Source: Thermoactinomyces daqus
GTDB lineage: Bacteria > Bacillota > Bacilli > Thermoactinomycetales > Thermoactinomycetaceae
NCBI RefSeq assembly: GCF_000763315.1
Contig: NZ_JPST01000003.1
Coordinates: 186,001-250,000 of the forward strand
Length of the DNA: 64,000 nucleotides
Direction of reading: 5' to 3'
Position numbers and translations under genes: made by a program. Shown piece after piece: positions 17,819 to 26,568 of this stretch. Within the stretch, counting starts at the first letter, position 1. Every line of letters begins with the position of its first letter. Under the pieces are notes generated by a model. It had not been told where the DNA came from. It ran no database searches and was given only the letters and a program-made list of their open reading frames with translations.

Positions 17819-18307
17819 TTGGCACAGCAAAACGGGGATGAAAATCAGTTTCCTCCGATGAAAATCGACGAGACAGACAGGAAAATCCTGGAGTTATTGC
17901 TGCAAAACAGCCGGATTTCCTACACGGATCTGGGAAAACAGATCAATCTTTCCCGCGTGGCTGTTCAGTCCCGCATTCAGGCCTTGATCGAATCCGGGGT
18001 AATCGAACGCTTTACCGCGGTAATCAATCCCGTTAAAGTGGGCATCACCGTCTCGGCATTTTTTAATATCGATGTGAAGCCCGATGATCTGGAAAAGGTA
18101 GCCGAAGACCTGGCAAAGGAACCAGCTGTCACCAGCCTCTATCATATGACCGGGCCGAGCACACTTCACATGCACGGGATTTTTTCCGATCACCGGGAAA
18201 TGGAAAAATTTCTGCTGGAAACCTTGTACAAAATGCCCGGAATCTTGCGGGTTGAAACTCAGATGCTGTTAAAACGATACAAAAGCAGGATGGGGATGAA
18301 ATTGTGA
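17819..18307 (+). CDS. Lrp/AsnC-family transcriptional regulator
   Basis: 162 residues: N-terminal AsnC-type HTH ([35 protein letters not shown]) and C-terminal RAM effector domain ([29 protein letters not shown]). TTG 17819 follows GGGAGGGATAAGG. It is co-directional with the permeases (22 bp gap) and with the gamma-glutamyltransferase gene 129 bp downstream, so it likely senses an amino acid derived from the imported substrate and tunes this operon. The gap to the next gene contains no other recognisable feature. Confidence 0.85.
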   Translation: MAQQNGDENQFPPMKIDETDRKILELLLQNSRISYTDLGKQINLSRVAVQSRIQALIESGVIERFTAVINPVKVGITVSAFFNIDVKPDDLEKVAEDLAKEPAVTSLYHMTGPSTLHMHGIFSDHREMEKFLLETLYKMPGILRVETQMLLKRYKSRMGMKL

Positions 18308-18436
18308 GAGATGAAGATGTCAAGGCCCTCGCTCCCGCCGATACGCAGTCCGGCCCGATCGGAATTTGAAGATCCATCGCTTTTCCCTGCAGCTTCATCG
18401 CGCTGTCCCATCCCCTGACATGAGAGGAGAATAAAA

Positions 18437-20044
18437 ATGAATTACGATTCGCTCCACCATCCATATCCGTCACGGCGGTCAACGGTCTATGCCAAAAACG
18501 GAATGGTTGCCACATCACAGCCCCTTGCTGCCCAAGCCGGACTCTCGATTCTCAGGCAAGGGGGAAATGCTGTTGATGCGGCCATTGCCACAGCCGCCAC
18601 CCTCACCGTGGTCGAACCCACATCCAATGGAATCGGCGGAGACGCCTTTGCCCTCGTCTGGACAAAAGGAAAACTTCACGGTTTGAATGCCAGCGGTCCG
18701 GCGCCGCAACTCCTTTCGGGCGAAAGACTCAAAAAGGCGGGAATCAAAGAGATTCCGAAATACGGATTTATTCCGGTCACCGTTCCCGGAGCACCAGCCG
18801 CCTGGGCGGAACTCTCTGCCAGATTCGGGAAACTCCCCTTTGCCGAAGTGCTGCGTCCGGCCATCGACTATGCCGAAACAGGCTATCCGTTAAGTCCGGT
18901 TCTGCAAAGTTACTGGTCTCGCGCCTTCCAAACCTATAAGAAACAACTGAGGGGCGAAGAATTTGCCGCCTGGTTTGATACGTTCGCATCGGAAGGAAGA
19001 GCTCCGGAGGTCGGGGAGATCTGGCGCTCTGCCGACCACGCGAAAACACTGCAATCAATCGCCGAATCCAAAGCAGAATCTTTTTATCGCGGCGATCTCG
19101 CCGAAAAAATCGACCTCTTTTCCCGACAATACGGCGGCTACCTGCGCGCAGAAGACCTCGCCGCCTACAAACCGGAGTGGGTCGAACCGATCCATGTCCG
19201 ATATCGCGGCTATGAGGTATGGGAAATTCCGCCCAACGGCCAGGGTCTGGTCACCCTGATCGCTTTGAACATCTTAAAAGGCTTCGACTTTGCGGAGCGG
19301 GATACGGTCGACACTTTCCATAAACAGATCGAAGCGCTCAAACTGGCATTTGCCGATGGCAAAAAGTATATCGCCGATCCCCGACATATGCGCGTAAAAC
19401 TGGAAGAGTTATTATCCGACGCCTATGCCGAAGAACGGCGACGCCTGATCGGCAGGGAAGCATTGCTGCCGGAAGCGGGAAAACCGCCCCGGGGTGGAAC
19501 GGTCTATTTATGTACGGCAGACGGCGAAGGGAACATGGTCTCATTTATCCAGAGCAATTATATGGGATTCGGTTCCGGACTGGTCGTCCCCGGCACCGGA
19601 ATCGCCCTGCATAACCGCGGCCATAATTTCACCTTGGATGAAACGCATGCCAACTGGTTGCAACCCGGAAAAAAACCTTACCATACGATTATTCCCGGTT
19701 TCCTGACAAAAGGAAATAAGCCTGTCGGCCCGTTTGGCGTGATGGGCGGTTTCATGCAACCGCAAGGACATCTGCAAGTAATCATGAATTCCATTGATTT
19801 CGGGCTCAATCCTCAGGCCGCCCTGGATGCGCCAAGATGGCAGTGGATCGATGGGAAAACGGTAGAGGTGGAACATTCCACCCCGGCCCATCTGGTCGAA
19901 GCTCTGGCCCGGCGCGGTCACGATGTGAGATGGTCGCTGGGCTCCGGCAGTTTTGGACGGGGACAGATCATCTGGCGACAAGAAAACGGCGTGTTGGCAG
20001 GAGGAACCGAACCGCGTACCGACGGGCAGATTGCCGCTTGGTAA
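18437..20044 (+). CDS. ggt: Gamma-glutamyltransferase (YwrD-like, no signal peptide)
   Basis: 535-residue Ntn-hydrolase that cleaves or transfers the gamma-glutamyl group of glutathione and other gamma-glutamyl compounds after self-cleavage. The N-terminus (MVATSQPLAAQAGLSILRQG, GGNAVDAAIA) and the GGDAF block are typical. The predicted nucleophile is Thr355 in RGGTVYLCTADGEGN, the first residue of the small subunit; MGFGSGLVVPGTGI and GVMGGFMQPQGH follow. No signal peptide is visible, unlike secreted GGT, so it is probably cytosolic like B. subtilis YwrD. GAGAGGAG precedes ATG 18437. Its position after a peptide ABC importer suggests degradation of imported gamma-glutamyl peptides. Confidence 0.85.
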   Translation: MNYDSLHHPYPSRRSTVYAKNGMVATSQPLAAQAGLSILRQGGNAVDAAIATAATLTVVEPTSNGIGGDAFALVWTKGKLHGLNASGPAPQLLSGERLKKAGIKEIPKYGFIPVTVPGAPAAWAELSARFGKLPFAEVLRPAIDYAETGYPLSPVLQSYWSRAFQTYKKQLRGEEFAAWFDTFASEGRAPEVGEIWRSADHAKTLQSIAESKAESFYRGDLAEKIDLFSRQYGGYLRAEDLAAYKPEWVEPIHVRYRGYEVWEIPPNGQGLVTLIALNILKGFDFAERDTVDTFHKQIEALKLAFADGKKYIADPRHMRVKLEELLSDAYAEERRRLIGREALLPEAGKPPRGGTVYLCTADGEGNMVSFIQSNYMGFGSGLVVPGTGIALHNRGHNFTLDETHANWLQPGKKPYHTIIPGFLTKGNKPVGPFGVMGGFMQPQGHLQVIMNSIDFGLNPQAALDAPRWQWIDGKTVEVEHSTPAHLVEALARRGHDVRWSLGSGSFGRGQIIWRQENGVLAGGTEPRTDGQIAAW

Positions 20045-20062
20045 ACCGGTTTCCAGGATATA

Positions 20063-20107
20063 AAAAAGCTGGTCAACCAATTTTTGTGAAAGGTTGGCCA
20101 GCTTTTT
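20063..20107. terminator. Bidirectional intrinsic terminator between ggt and mupG
   Basis: Stem arms AAAAAGCTGGTCAACC and GGTTGGCCAGCTTTTT pair over 16 positions with one G-T wobble around a 13-nt loop. The A/T tracts at both ends serve the two convergent operons. Confidence 0.85.
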
Positions 20108-20117
20108 CCGGTTTGTC

Positions 20118-21131
20118 CTATTCATCGTGACAATGCAGAAAAACACGCTGTCCCGGCTGAACGAGCAGCAGAAGAGGCAAATCTTCCGGGAAGACGGAAC
20201 CGACGACATTGATGCGCGGATCAGCCGGCAGATCACGGAGAACGATCTGGACTTCTCCGCGGTACCGCCCGTACTTGTCGTTATCCATCGTTACCGTTCC
20301 CCGGGGACGGGCCGTGGTATTGGCCGGCGGAACGGGACCGGGGCTGCGCGTATCCATCAAGCGCAACACATCACGGGCAAAATCGGGACGCAACTGATAT
20401 TCCCCGCCGGCGAGGGAGGAAGTCCGAATCCGCAGCGGAATGACCCGGTCAAAAGCATAGGCAACAAGTTGTTCCAGCAAGCCTTCGCCTGCATCGGGAT
20501 CACCCACATACACCTCGTCAACACCATCGCGAAAAAGCTCCACCGCCGCCACAAACGGGTCGAGCTCCCGATGCTTTTCCAGCGTCGGCAAACCTTCAAA
20601 CAGCGGTCCGCGTTTCTCACCGCGCCCGGGGACAAAGGCGGCAACCCGGATGCCATACTGCCGGAACCGATCAGTCTGGGCTCGGAAAAATCGCTCATCC
20701 AAACCGGTTTCGCGGCGCGGATAAAAATTGTGCCAGGCGATCAGCTGCTCCGATGCGATTCCAAAAAGCCGCTGCAGATCGGCTTCAGACAGAGTGCTGG
20801 CATTGAGCGCAATCTGAAACCGCTCAGCCAAGCAAACCATCGTTTCATGATCAAAATAATCATCGAGCCGGAGTCCGGTCACACCGAGCTCAGACAGTTC
20901 TTCCAGCCGTCCAATGCCCAAATGTTGCGGGGTACTGCGGGAAACGTCGGCATAGACGTCAATGCCCATCTCCTTCGCTGTCTGCAACAACATCTTCGCC
21001 CGCCCGGCCAAGTCGCCTGACTCCTCCGGGATGTGGAGAGAAGTGAAAGCGCGTGTCACTCCTTTGGAGTGCGCTTCTTCCAACCGTTTCCCAGCCAGTG
21101 GATCATTTAAATAAAACGATACACCGATCAT
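20118..21131 (-). CDS. mupG: MupG, 6-phospho-N-acetylmuramidase (DUF871 family)
   Basis: 337-residue TIM-barrel protein of the DUF871/MupG family, shown in Staphylococcus and Bacillus to hydrolyse MurNAc-6-phosphate-GlcNAc inside the cell during cell-wall recycling. Family features are the N-terminal IGVSFYLNDP, TRAFTSLHIPEE, the central TGLRLDDYF and LNASTLSEADLQRL, HNFYPRRETGLDE, and a C-terminal beta domain ending LLLLVQPGQRVFLHC. The start ATG 21131 overlaps the murP stop (ATGA). It is the last gene of the murQ-murR-murP-mupG operon, which itself supports the assignment: the PTS delivers the phosphorylated disaccharide and this enzyme cuts it. Confidence 0.88.
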   Translation of the reverse strand: MIGVSFYLNDPLAGKRLEEAHSKGVTRAFTSLHIPEESGDLAGRAKMLLQTAKEMGIDVYADVSRSTPQHLGIGRLEELSELGVTGLRLDDYFDHETMVCLAERFQIALNASTLSEADLQRLFGIASEQLIAWHNFYPRRETGLDERFFRAQTDRFRQYGIRVAAFVPGRGEKRGPLFEGLPTLEKHRELDPFVAAVELFRDGVDEVYVGDPDAGEGLLEQLVAYAFDRVIPLRIRTSSLAGGEYQLRPDFARDVLRLMDTRSPGPVPPANTTARPRGTVTMDNDKYGRYRGEVQIVLRDLPADPRINVVGSVFPEDLPLLLLVQPGQRVFLHCHDE

Positions 21132-22498
21132 GCAAATTCCCCTGCCATTTCATCTTTGAAACCGAACCAGTACGTGAACAGGAACCCGGCGATGTAGGAA
21201 ATGACCAGTCCGATCAGATAGAACAAAATCTGATGGGCCACCACCAAAAACGTCAGCGGCAAGCCGGAAACGCCAACGGCAATGGTGGCAACTTTGAAAT
21301 AAGCTTGGAAGGCCCCGCCGATCCCTGCTCCCAGACATGCCGTCAGAAACGGGCGTCCCAGCGGCAATGTGACTCCGAAGATCAGCGGTTCCCCGATCCC
21401 GAGCATCCCCGATGGCAAAGCACCGCCCACGGCTCGTTTCAGACGCGCTTTTTTCGTCTTGAAGTAAATGGCGAAGGCTGCTCCCACCTGCCCGGCTCCG
21501 CCCATCGCCAAAATCGGCAACAGCGGGTCGCTTCCGGTCGAATTGATCAATTCCAAATGGATCGGCGTCAAGCCCTGATGCAAACCGGTTACCACCAGCG
21601 GCAGGAAAGTAGCGCCCAGCACAAAACCGGCAACCGGACCTCCGATGTTTAACACGGCCAACAATCCTTTGGTGATTCCCTCCGAGATCAAGCCGCCGAC
21701 CGGCATGAAAACAACATAGGTAATCAGTCCCGTAATCAGAAGAGTGAGGGTCGGCGTCACAATAATATCGAGGGAAGCGGGGACAAAACGACGAATCCGT
21801 TTTTCAAGGAAAGCCATAAAGATCGCCGCAAACATGACTCCGATCAAACCGCCGCGTCCGGGAACCAGCGTTTCCCCGAACATGCTGATTTTCGCTATAT
21901 CCGGGTTGATAACCAAAATACCGGCCAATGCCCCCAGCGCCGGTGATCCGCCAAACTCTTTCGCCGCATTCAATCCTACCAAAATGCCCAGATAAGCGAA
22001 CAAACCCGAACCGATGACAGTCAGTATCGTGGCGACAGGCGACTTGTCCGATAACCAGCCCGCCTGCACAATGGCTTTGGAAATGCCGGAAATCAAGCCC
22101 GAAGCGACAAGTGCCGGAATGAGCGGAATAAAGATGCCGGCGATCCGGCGCAGGAACAATTTAAACGGTGTTGCATTTTTTTCCTTCAGCTCCGCTTTTT
22201 TGGCGGCTGCTTTCTTTTGCAGATCAATATCCCTTCCCGCCTCCCGGAGCAATCTGCCAAACTCCGCCGAAACCCGGTTCACCACACCCGGTCCGACAAT
22301 GATTTGCAAAGTATCGGCCTCAACGACCCCCATCACCCCGTCCAAACTCTTCAAAGCTTCTTTGTCCACAAGTTTCCCGTCTATTGGCTTTACGCGGAGT
22401 CGGGTCATGCAATGAGTAAAAGAATCAACATTATCCGGCCCGCCAAACAGCTCCAAAATTTTACGGGCGAGCACTTGATGTTTCTTTTCTTGGGCCAT
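21128..22498 (-). CDS. murP: MurP, MurNAc(-GlcNAc)-specific PTS EIIBC component
   Basis: 456 residues. The EIIB domain comes first, with the phospho-cysteine in SFTHCMTRLRV (about residue 29), then the EIIC membrane domain from about residue 105 (RIAGIFIPLIPALVASGLI), with GLHQGLTPIHLELI and GMLGIGEPLIFGVTLPL. No EIIA domain is present, as in known MurP proteins, which use a glucose-type EIIA in trans. It imports and phosphorylates MurNAc or MurNAc-GlcNAc. The start ATG 22498 follows GAGGAGGA by 6 nt; the ATG at 22516 lies within that binding site and is rejected. A cre box lies just upstream. Confidence 0.88.
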   Translation of the reverse strand: MAQEKKHQVLARKILELFGGPDNVDSFTHCMTRLRVKPIDGKLVDKEALKSLDGVMGVVEADTLQIIVGPGVVNRVSAEFGRLLREAGRDIDLQKKAAAKKAELKEKNATPFKLFLRRIAGIFIPLIPALVASGLISGISKAIVQAGWLSDKSPVATILTVIGSGLFAYLGILVGLNAAKEFGGSPALGALAGILVINPDIAKISMFGETLVPGRGGLIGVMFAAIFMAFLEKRIRRFVPASLDIIVTPTLTLLITGLITYVVFMPVGGLISEGITKGLLAVLNIGGPVAGFVLGATFLPLVVTGLHQGLTPIHLELINSTGSDPLLPILAMGGAGQVGAAFAIYFKTKKARLKRAVGGALPSGMLGIGEPLIFGVTLPLGRPFLTACLGAGIGGAFQAYFKVATIAVGVSGLPLTFLVVAHQILFYLIGLVISYIAGFLFTYWFGFKDEMAGEFA

Positions 22499-22518
22499 GG
22501 TTGGTCCTCCTCTCATAT

Positions 22519-22532
22519 TGTAAGCGCTTTAA
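22519..22532. promoter_or_regulatory. cre box upstream of murP
   Basis: TGTAAGCGCTTTAA matches the CcpA-binding consensus TGWAANCGNTNWCA at 13 of 14 positions. It lies 21 bp before the murP start in the murR-murP gap and would give catabolite repression of the PTS and mupG genes in addition to the box near murQ. Confidence 0.6.
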
Positions 22533-22603
22533 TTTCACCGCTTGTTTTTCCCGGTCAGCTTGCGAATCGCTTCCCGGGTCTTGTCAATCGATTTCACTGT
22601 TTG

Positions 22604-23395
22604 CTAATACTGAGCAGTCGCCAGGCAAAAAAACAAAATATCAATCATGTGAAGCTGGGCCAGACGGGAAGAAGCCGCCGCGCTGCGAAAAGGTGCTTCG
22701 TTCTGATACGAGGTATGCAGACGGATGTCGGACAAAGAGGACACTGTCGACACGCCGTAATTGGTTAAGCTGATCGTCAGGATGCGCTGTTCTTTGGCCA
22801 GTGTCACTATTTTGACCACCTCCGGCGTCTCTCCGGAGAAGGAAATGGCAAACAGCACATCCTGTTCATCCGCATTGGCGAGCAGAGTGGCCACCAGGTG
22901 CAGATCGGAAAAGGCTGTCGCCGCCTTGTTGATGCGCAGCAGCTTCTGCTGGGCGTCAGCCGCGATAATCCCTGAAGCCCCCACACCGAAAAAGTGGATG
23001 TTTTTCGCCTTCAAGAGCACCTGTACAGCGCGTTCCAGCTCCTCGTAATTGATGATATCGGCAGTATCGCGCAAACTTTGCAGGCTGTTGTTCGTCAATT
23101 TTTGCACGATGGAGTACATCGATTCATCAGGATCAATATCCCGATATCCCTGTTCGGGCGACTTCATCAGATCGCCGGCAATCCGCATCTTCAACTCGCC
23201 AAAACCTCTCAGCCCCAGCGATTTGCAAAGGCGAATCACCGCGGCGCTGCTCGTGTTTGTTGCTACTCCCAACTGATGGACTGTCTGATTGAGCGCTTCA
23301 TGGGGATGTTGCAAAATGTATGCGGCGATCTTCCGTTCCGAGGGAGGCAACTGCTCCAGCATGCCGGCAATCATCTTCAATCCGCCTGTCGTCAC
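22604..23395 (-). CDS. murR: MurR, RpiR-family regulator of MurNAc catabolism
   Basis: 263 residues: N-terminal RpiR HTH domain ([41 protein letters not shown]) and C-terminal SIS domain that binds a sugar phosphate ([33 protein letters not shown]). In known systems MurR represses the operon and is relieved by MurNAc-6-phosphate. Its start overlaps the murQ stop (ATGA), and an 88-105 bp gap with a cre box precedes murP. A palindrome of RpiR type upstream of murQ is the likely target. Confidence 0.88.
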   Translation of the reverse strand: MTTGGLKMIAGMLEQLPPSERKIAAYILQHPHEALNQTVHQLGVATNTSSAAVIRLCKSLGLRGFGELKMRIAGDLMKSPEQGYRDIDPDESMYSIVQKLTNNSLQSLRDTADIINYEELERAVQVLLKAKNIHFFGVGASGIIAADAQQKLLRINKAATAFSDLHLVATLLANADEQDVLFAISFSGETPEVVKIVTLAKEQRILTISLTNYGVSTVSSLSDIRLHTSYQNEAPFRSAAASSRLAQLHMIDILFFCLATAQY

Positions 23396-24306
23396 TGCCT
23401 TTTGCCTCCCAGCACAATCGCTTGCCTTACGTAGCCCTGCGCCCTGTGCAGCAGTTCGGTTGCCTCCTCATAGGAAACACCGGCTTCAATCATGACAATC
23501 GCCGTTTTGACTTCGTGGTTGGCCTGTTCCAGCGACGCTTTGGCCTCTTCATAGGAAACGCCGGTCACGGTGCAAATGATGCTGATCGCTCTCTCTTTCA
23601 GTTTGTAATTGCTGATATTCACGTCCACCATTAAATTTTCGTATACTTTCCCCAGACGGATCATGGCCGTCGTCGAGATCATATTGAGAATCATTTTTTG
23701 TGCCGTACCTGCTTTCATCCGGGTCGAACCGGTCAGTACCTCGGGTCCGACGATCACTTCAATGCGATGATCGGCCACTTGGCTGATTCGGGCCTGTTCG
23801 TTGCAGGAGAGGGCCACCGTTTTCGCCCCGATGCTGCGTGCATAGCGGAGAGCGCCGATAACATAAGGGGTGCGTCCGCTGGCGGCGATGCCGATCACGG
23901 TATCCTTGGACGTAAGACTGATCCTCTGCAAGTCCTGCTCCCCCAATTCTTCTTTGTCCTCAGCTCCTTCCACCGCCTTGACAAAAGCTTTTTCCCCGCC
24001 GGCCATCAACCCTTGCACCATTTCCGGCGCCGTACTGAACGTCGGCGGACATTCAACGGCATCAAGCACACCGAGCCGACCGCTGGTTCCGGCACCGACA
24101 TAGATGAGCCGGCCACCCTGTTTCAACGAATCATAAGCGTATTCAACGGCCACTTCCACATCCGGAAGCACTTCCCGAACAGCCAGGGCCACTTTTTGAT
24201 CTTCTTCGTTGATCAGCTTCAGGATGTCAATCGTACTCGCCTGATCGATCTGCATGCTGTTTGGGTTTCGCTTTTCGGTTGTAAGTGCGTGTAATCGTTC
24301 TTTCAT
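23392..24306 (-). CDS. murQ: MurQ, N-acetylmuramic acid 6-phosphate etherase
   Basis: 304 residues. It removes the D-lactyl ether of MurNAc-6-phosphate to give GlcNAc-6-phosphate and D-lactate in the cytosol. SIS-fold signatures are [20 protein letters not shown] followed by CPPTF, and [32 protein letters not shown] and the [11 protein letters not shown] segment are MurQ hallmarks, and a small C-terminal helical domain carries two YEEA repeats. The start ATG 24306 has GGAGG 9 nt upstream; the ATG at 24312 is too close to it. It is the first gene of the operon and lies behind a promoter with a MurR-type operator and a cre box. Confidence 0.9.
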   Translation of the reverse strand: MKERLHALTTEKRNPNSMQIDQASTIDILKLINEEDQKVALAVREVLPDVEVAVEYAYDSLKQGGRLIYVGAGTSGRLGVLDAVECPPTFSTAPEMVQGLMAGGEKAFVKAVEGAEDKEELGEQDLQRISLTSKDTVIGIAASGRTPYVIGALRYARSIGAKTVALSCNEQARISQVADHRIEVIVGPEVLTGSTRMKAGTAQKMILNMISTTAMIRLGKVYENLMVDVNISNYKLKERAISIICTVTGVSYEEAKASLEQANHEVKTAIVMIEAGVSYEEATELLHRAQGYVRQAIVLGGKRQ

Positions 24307-24346
24307 AAACATTAGCCTCCGGTCTCCATAAAAGCTGAATAAGAAA

Positions 24347-24397
24347 TGTATCCGTTTTCATTTTCATTATACCACGTTTGAAACAAAATTTTATTCA
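24347..24397 (-). promoter_or_regulatory. murQ operon promoter with cre box and candidate MurR operator
   Basis: On the minus strand a perfect -10 TATAAT occupies 24371-24366. A near-perfect 19-bp palindrome, TGAAtaAAATTTTgtTTCA (24397-24379), covers the -35/spacer region and has the TGAA-TTCA ends common to RpiR-family operators. TGAAAACGGATACA (24360-24347), matching the cre consensus at 13 of 14 positions, sits at the predicted transcription start. The arrangement fits double control: MurR blocking polymerase and CcpA blocking initiation. Confidence 0.65.
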
Positions 24398-24635
24398 TAA
24401 TATGTCATTGTTCGAAATTTTATTTTAAAGATCCCAAACGAGCAGATCAGAAAAATGCAGAACCAAAAAGTGCCGGATTGGCCTGTATAATGCGATTTGA
24501 CATGGTTCCGGCGACCGGAAAAACAAATCCATGTTTACCTGTATCCAATCCCGGGTAATAAATGAGAAAACAGGTGTTGTTATTGATTCTCCCCTCAACA
24601 CGGGAAGAAAAAAACCCGCCTGACCGAAGACAAGT

Positions 24636-24674
24636 GGAACAGAGTGATTTCTTGCGCTCTGTTCCTTTTTTTTT
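24636..24674 (+). terminator. Intrinsic terminator in the leader of the acyltransferase gene
   Basis: GGAACAGAG and CTCTGTTCC form a perfect 9-bp stem with a 12-nt loop, followed by nine Ts, only 25 bp before the acyltransferase start and in the same direction. The 210 bp upstream (24425-24635) contain TTTACC-16-TAATAA as a possible promoter, a TTCCGG/CCGGAA mini-hairpin, and no gene, so the hairpin may attenuate transcription of the leader. No known riboswitch consensus was recognised. Confidence 0.6.
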
Positions 24675-24698
24675 GGCGGACAGAAAAGGAGGCTGAAC

Positions 24699-25715
24699 AT
24701 GAAAGAACAAATCCGCGAGATGAACGTCATCAAAGGGATATGCATCCTGGCCGTGGCCGTCATTCATGCAACGGGCACATTTCTCTCATTTTCCGCTGAG
24801 CCGGGCAACATTTACTTTTATCTCAATCATTTAAGCCGATTTAGCGTTCCCGTCTTTTTTCTCTCCTCGGGGTTGCTTCTCTTCTACCAATATCACGATC
24901 GCGAACCGTTTCCCCTGTGGAATTTCTGGCGAAAGCGAAGTGCGTTCATCCTGTCGCCGTTTCTCATCTGGTCACTGATCTATACCGCCTACCTCTGGTG
25001 GGACAACCCCCACAACCTCACAGGCACTGTGACGGACAATCTCATCAAAATCCTGCTGGGCCAGGGATATTACCATCTTTACTTTCTCTTTGTTCTCGTT
25101 CAACTTTATTTCCTGTTTCCTCTTCTGTTGAAAGGATTTAAAAAGCTGCCCGATTCATTGATCCTGGTGCTGACCCTGTGGGTCTCCATCCTCGCCTTAA
25201 GCTTCAACTGGAATGAATGGACATCGGTCTGGGGCATTTCCGTCGATGAATACAACATTCGCCGTTTCTTTCCCGTTTGGTTGTTCTATTTTGCGTTTGG
25301 CGGATGGTTGGGAATGAACTGGCAGAAGGTCCGGAAACAGCTGAACAGCATCTCCTTGTCGGCAATTGCCCTGACTGCCATTCTGCTTGCTTTTCTGATG
25401 ACCTTGGAAGTCGGATTGGAAAACCGGAGCGGATTTTATTCTCTGGTTACCGTTCCTTATGCGATTACGCTTTTTGTGCTGGTCTACCGGCTTGCCCGGC
25501 AGTTTTCCCTCAAAGGAATCTCTCTCATCGGCCGCCACTCGTTCGGCGTCTATCTCATGCATCCGATGGTTCAGGCGCTCTGGGTTAAGTTCCAACTGGT
25601 TCCCAAGCCATTCTACGGTTTTCTCTTGCTGCTTGCCGCCATGATCTCCCTTCCGCTGCTAATCACAATGGGGCTGCATCGTTTCCGGCCGGGAGCATAT
25701 CTGGTCGGAAAATGA
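24699..25715 (+). CDS. Acyltransferase-3 family membrane protein
   Basis: 338 residues with about ten membrane segments. The N-terminus is typical of the acyltransferase-3/YfiQ family: REMNVIKGICILAVAVIHAT (family RxxD...H region), FSVPVFFLSSGLLLFY, and the late segment SLIGRHSFGVYLMHPM. Such proteins move acetyl or other acyl groups onto surface polysaccharides or peptidoglycan from the membrane. AAAGGAGG precedes ATG 24699. It stands alone between convergent and divergent genes, next to the MurNAc operon, so a cell-wall substrate is plausible but unproven. Confidence 0.8.
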   Translation: MKEQIREMNVIKGICILAVAVIHATGTFLSFSAEPGNIYFYLNHLSRFSVPVFFLSSGLLLFYQYHDREPFPLWNFWRKRSAFILSPFLIWSLIYTAYLWWDNPHNLTGTVTDNLIKILLGQGYYHLYFLFVLVQLYFLFPLLLKGFKKLPDSLILVLTLWVSILALSFNWNEWTSVWGISVDEYNIRRFFPVWLFYFAFGGWLGMNWQKVRKQLNSISLSAIALTAILLAFLMTLEVGLENRSGFYSLVTVPYAITLFVLVYRLARQFSLKGISLIGRHSFGVYLMHPMVQALWVKFQLVPKPFYGFLLLLAAMISLPLLITMGLHRFRPGAYLVGK

Positions 25716-25717
25716 AC

Positions 25718-25754
25718 AAGGACTGCTGGCAAAATGGAATGTCAGCAGTCCTTT
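25718..25754. terminator. Bidirectional intrinsic terminator
   Basis: AAGGACTGCTGgCA and TGtCAGCAGTCCTTT pair over about 13 positions around an 8-nt loop, directly after the acyltransferase stop and before the convergent acyl-CoA operon end. Confidence 0.8.
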
Positions 25755-25777
25755 CATTTACTCCGGGCTCCGGATCC

Positions 25778-26545
25778 TTATTTGGGCTGCATGCGGATCG
25801 CTCCGTCCAAACGGATGGTTTCACCGTTTAACATCGGATTTTCCACGATGGATTGAACCAGCCGCGCATATTCATCCGGCAACCCGAGCCGCGGCGGGAA
25901 TGGAACCATCTTTCCCAGCGATTCCCGTGCTTCTTGTGGCAGTGACGCAAACAGAGGCGTATCGAACAGTCCAGGGGCAATGGTCATCACCCGGATTCCA
26001 TACCGGGCCAGTTCCCTGGCAATCGGCAGTGTCATGCCAACAATCCCTCCTTTGGACGCACTGTAGGCCGCCTGCCCGATCTGTCCGTCAAACGCGGCCA
26101 CGGAAGCTGTATTGACAATCACCCCCCGTTCCCCTCCTTCATTTGGCAAATTGGCTGACATTTTCTCCGCGGCGAGACGGATCACGTTAAACGTGCCAAT
26201 GAGATTCACCTGGATTGTTTTCACAAAAGAGGAAAGCGCATGCGGCCCTTTTTTCCCCAACACTTTTTCGGCTACGGCCACCCCTGCGCAGTTGACGACG
26301 ATATCGATTTTGCCGAACCGTTCCTCAATCCGGTTGACCACTTGCCTGACAGATGCTTCATCTGCCACGTCCGCCGTGAGGAAGAAAGCATCATCTCCTA
26401 ACTCCGCCGCCAATTTTGCCCCCTTCTCCTCTGCGAGATCGACAATAGCCGCTTTTCCTCCTTCCGCCACCAAACGCCGCACCGTCGCCTCTCCCAGACC
26501 CGATGCGCCGCCGGTCACCAGGGCGACACAATCTTTGATTTTCAT
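25778..26545 (-). CDS. 3-hydroxyacyl-CoA dehydrogenase, SDR type (HSD10-like)
   Basis: 255-residue SDR resembling type II 3-hydroxyacyl-CoA dehydrogenases. Features are [14 protein letters not shown], the NCAG variant [13 protein letters not shown], catalytic Ser in [24 protein letters not shown], and the C-terminal [15 protein letters not shown] and [12 protein letters not shown], which are characteristic of this group. It oxidises the 3-hydroxyacyl-CoA in beta-oxidation with NAD. GGAGGAGGAAG precedes ATG 26545. It ends the five-gene acyl-CoA operon, 23 bp after the thiolase gene. Confidence 0.85.
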   Translation of the reverse strand: MKIKDCVALVTGGASGLGEATVRRLVAEGGKAAIVDLAEEKGAKLAAELGDDAFFLTADVADEASVRQVVNRIEERFGKIDIVVNCAGVAVAEKVLGKKGPHALSSFVKTIQVNLIGTFNVIRLAAEKMSANLPNEGGERGVIVNTASVAAFDGQIGQAAYSASKGGIVGMTLPIARELARYGIRVMTIAPGLFDTPLFASLPQEARESLGKMVPFPPRLGLPDEYARLVQSIVENPMLNGETIRLDGAIRMQPK

Positions 26546-26568
26546 TCCGACTTCCTCCTCCCCGTCCG

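Noticed and set aside
24625-24674. T-box-like sequence AAGTGGAACAGAG before a terminator
   Set aside because: Nine of 14 positions fit the T-box core, but no Stem I, specifier loop or AG-bulge is present upstream and the downstream gene is not an amino-acid gene.
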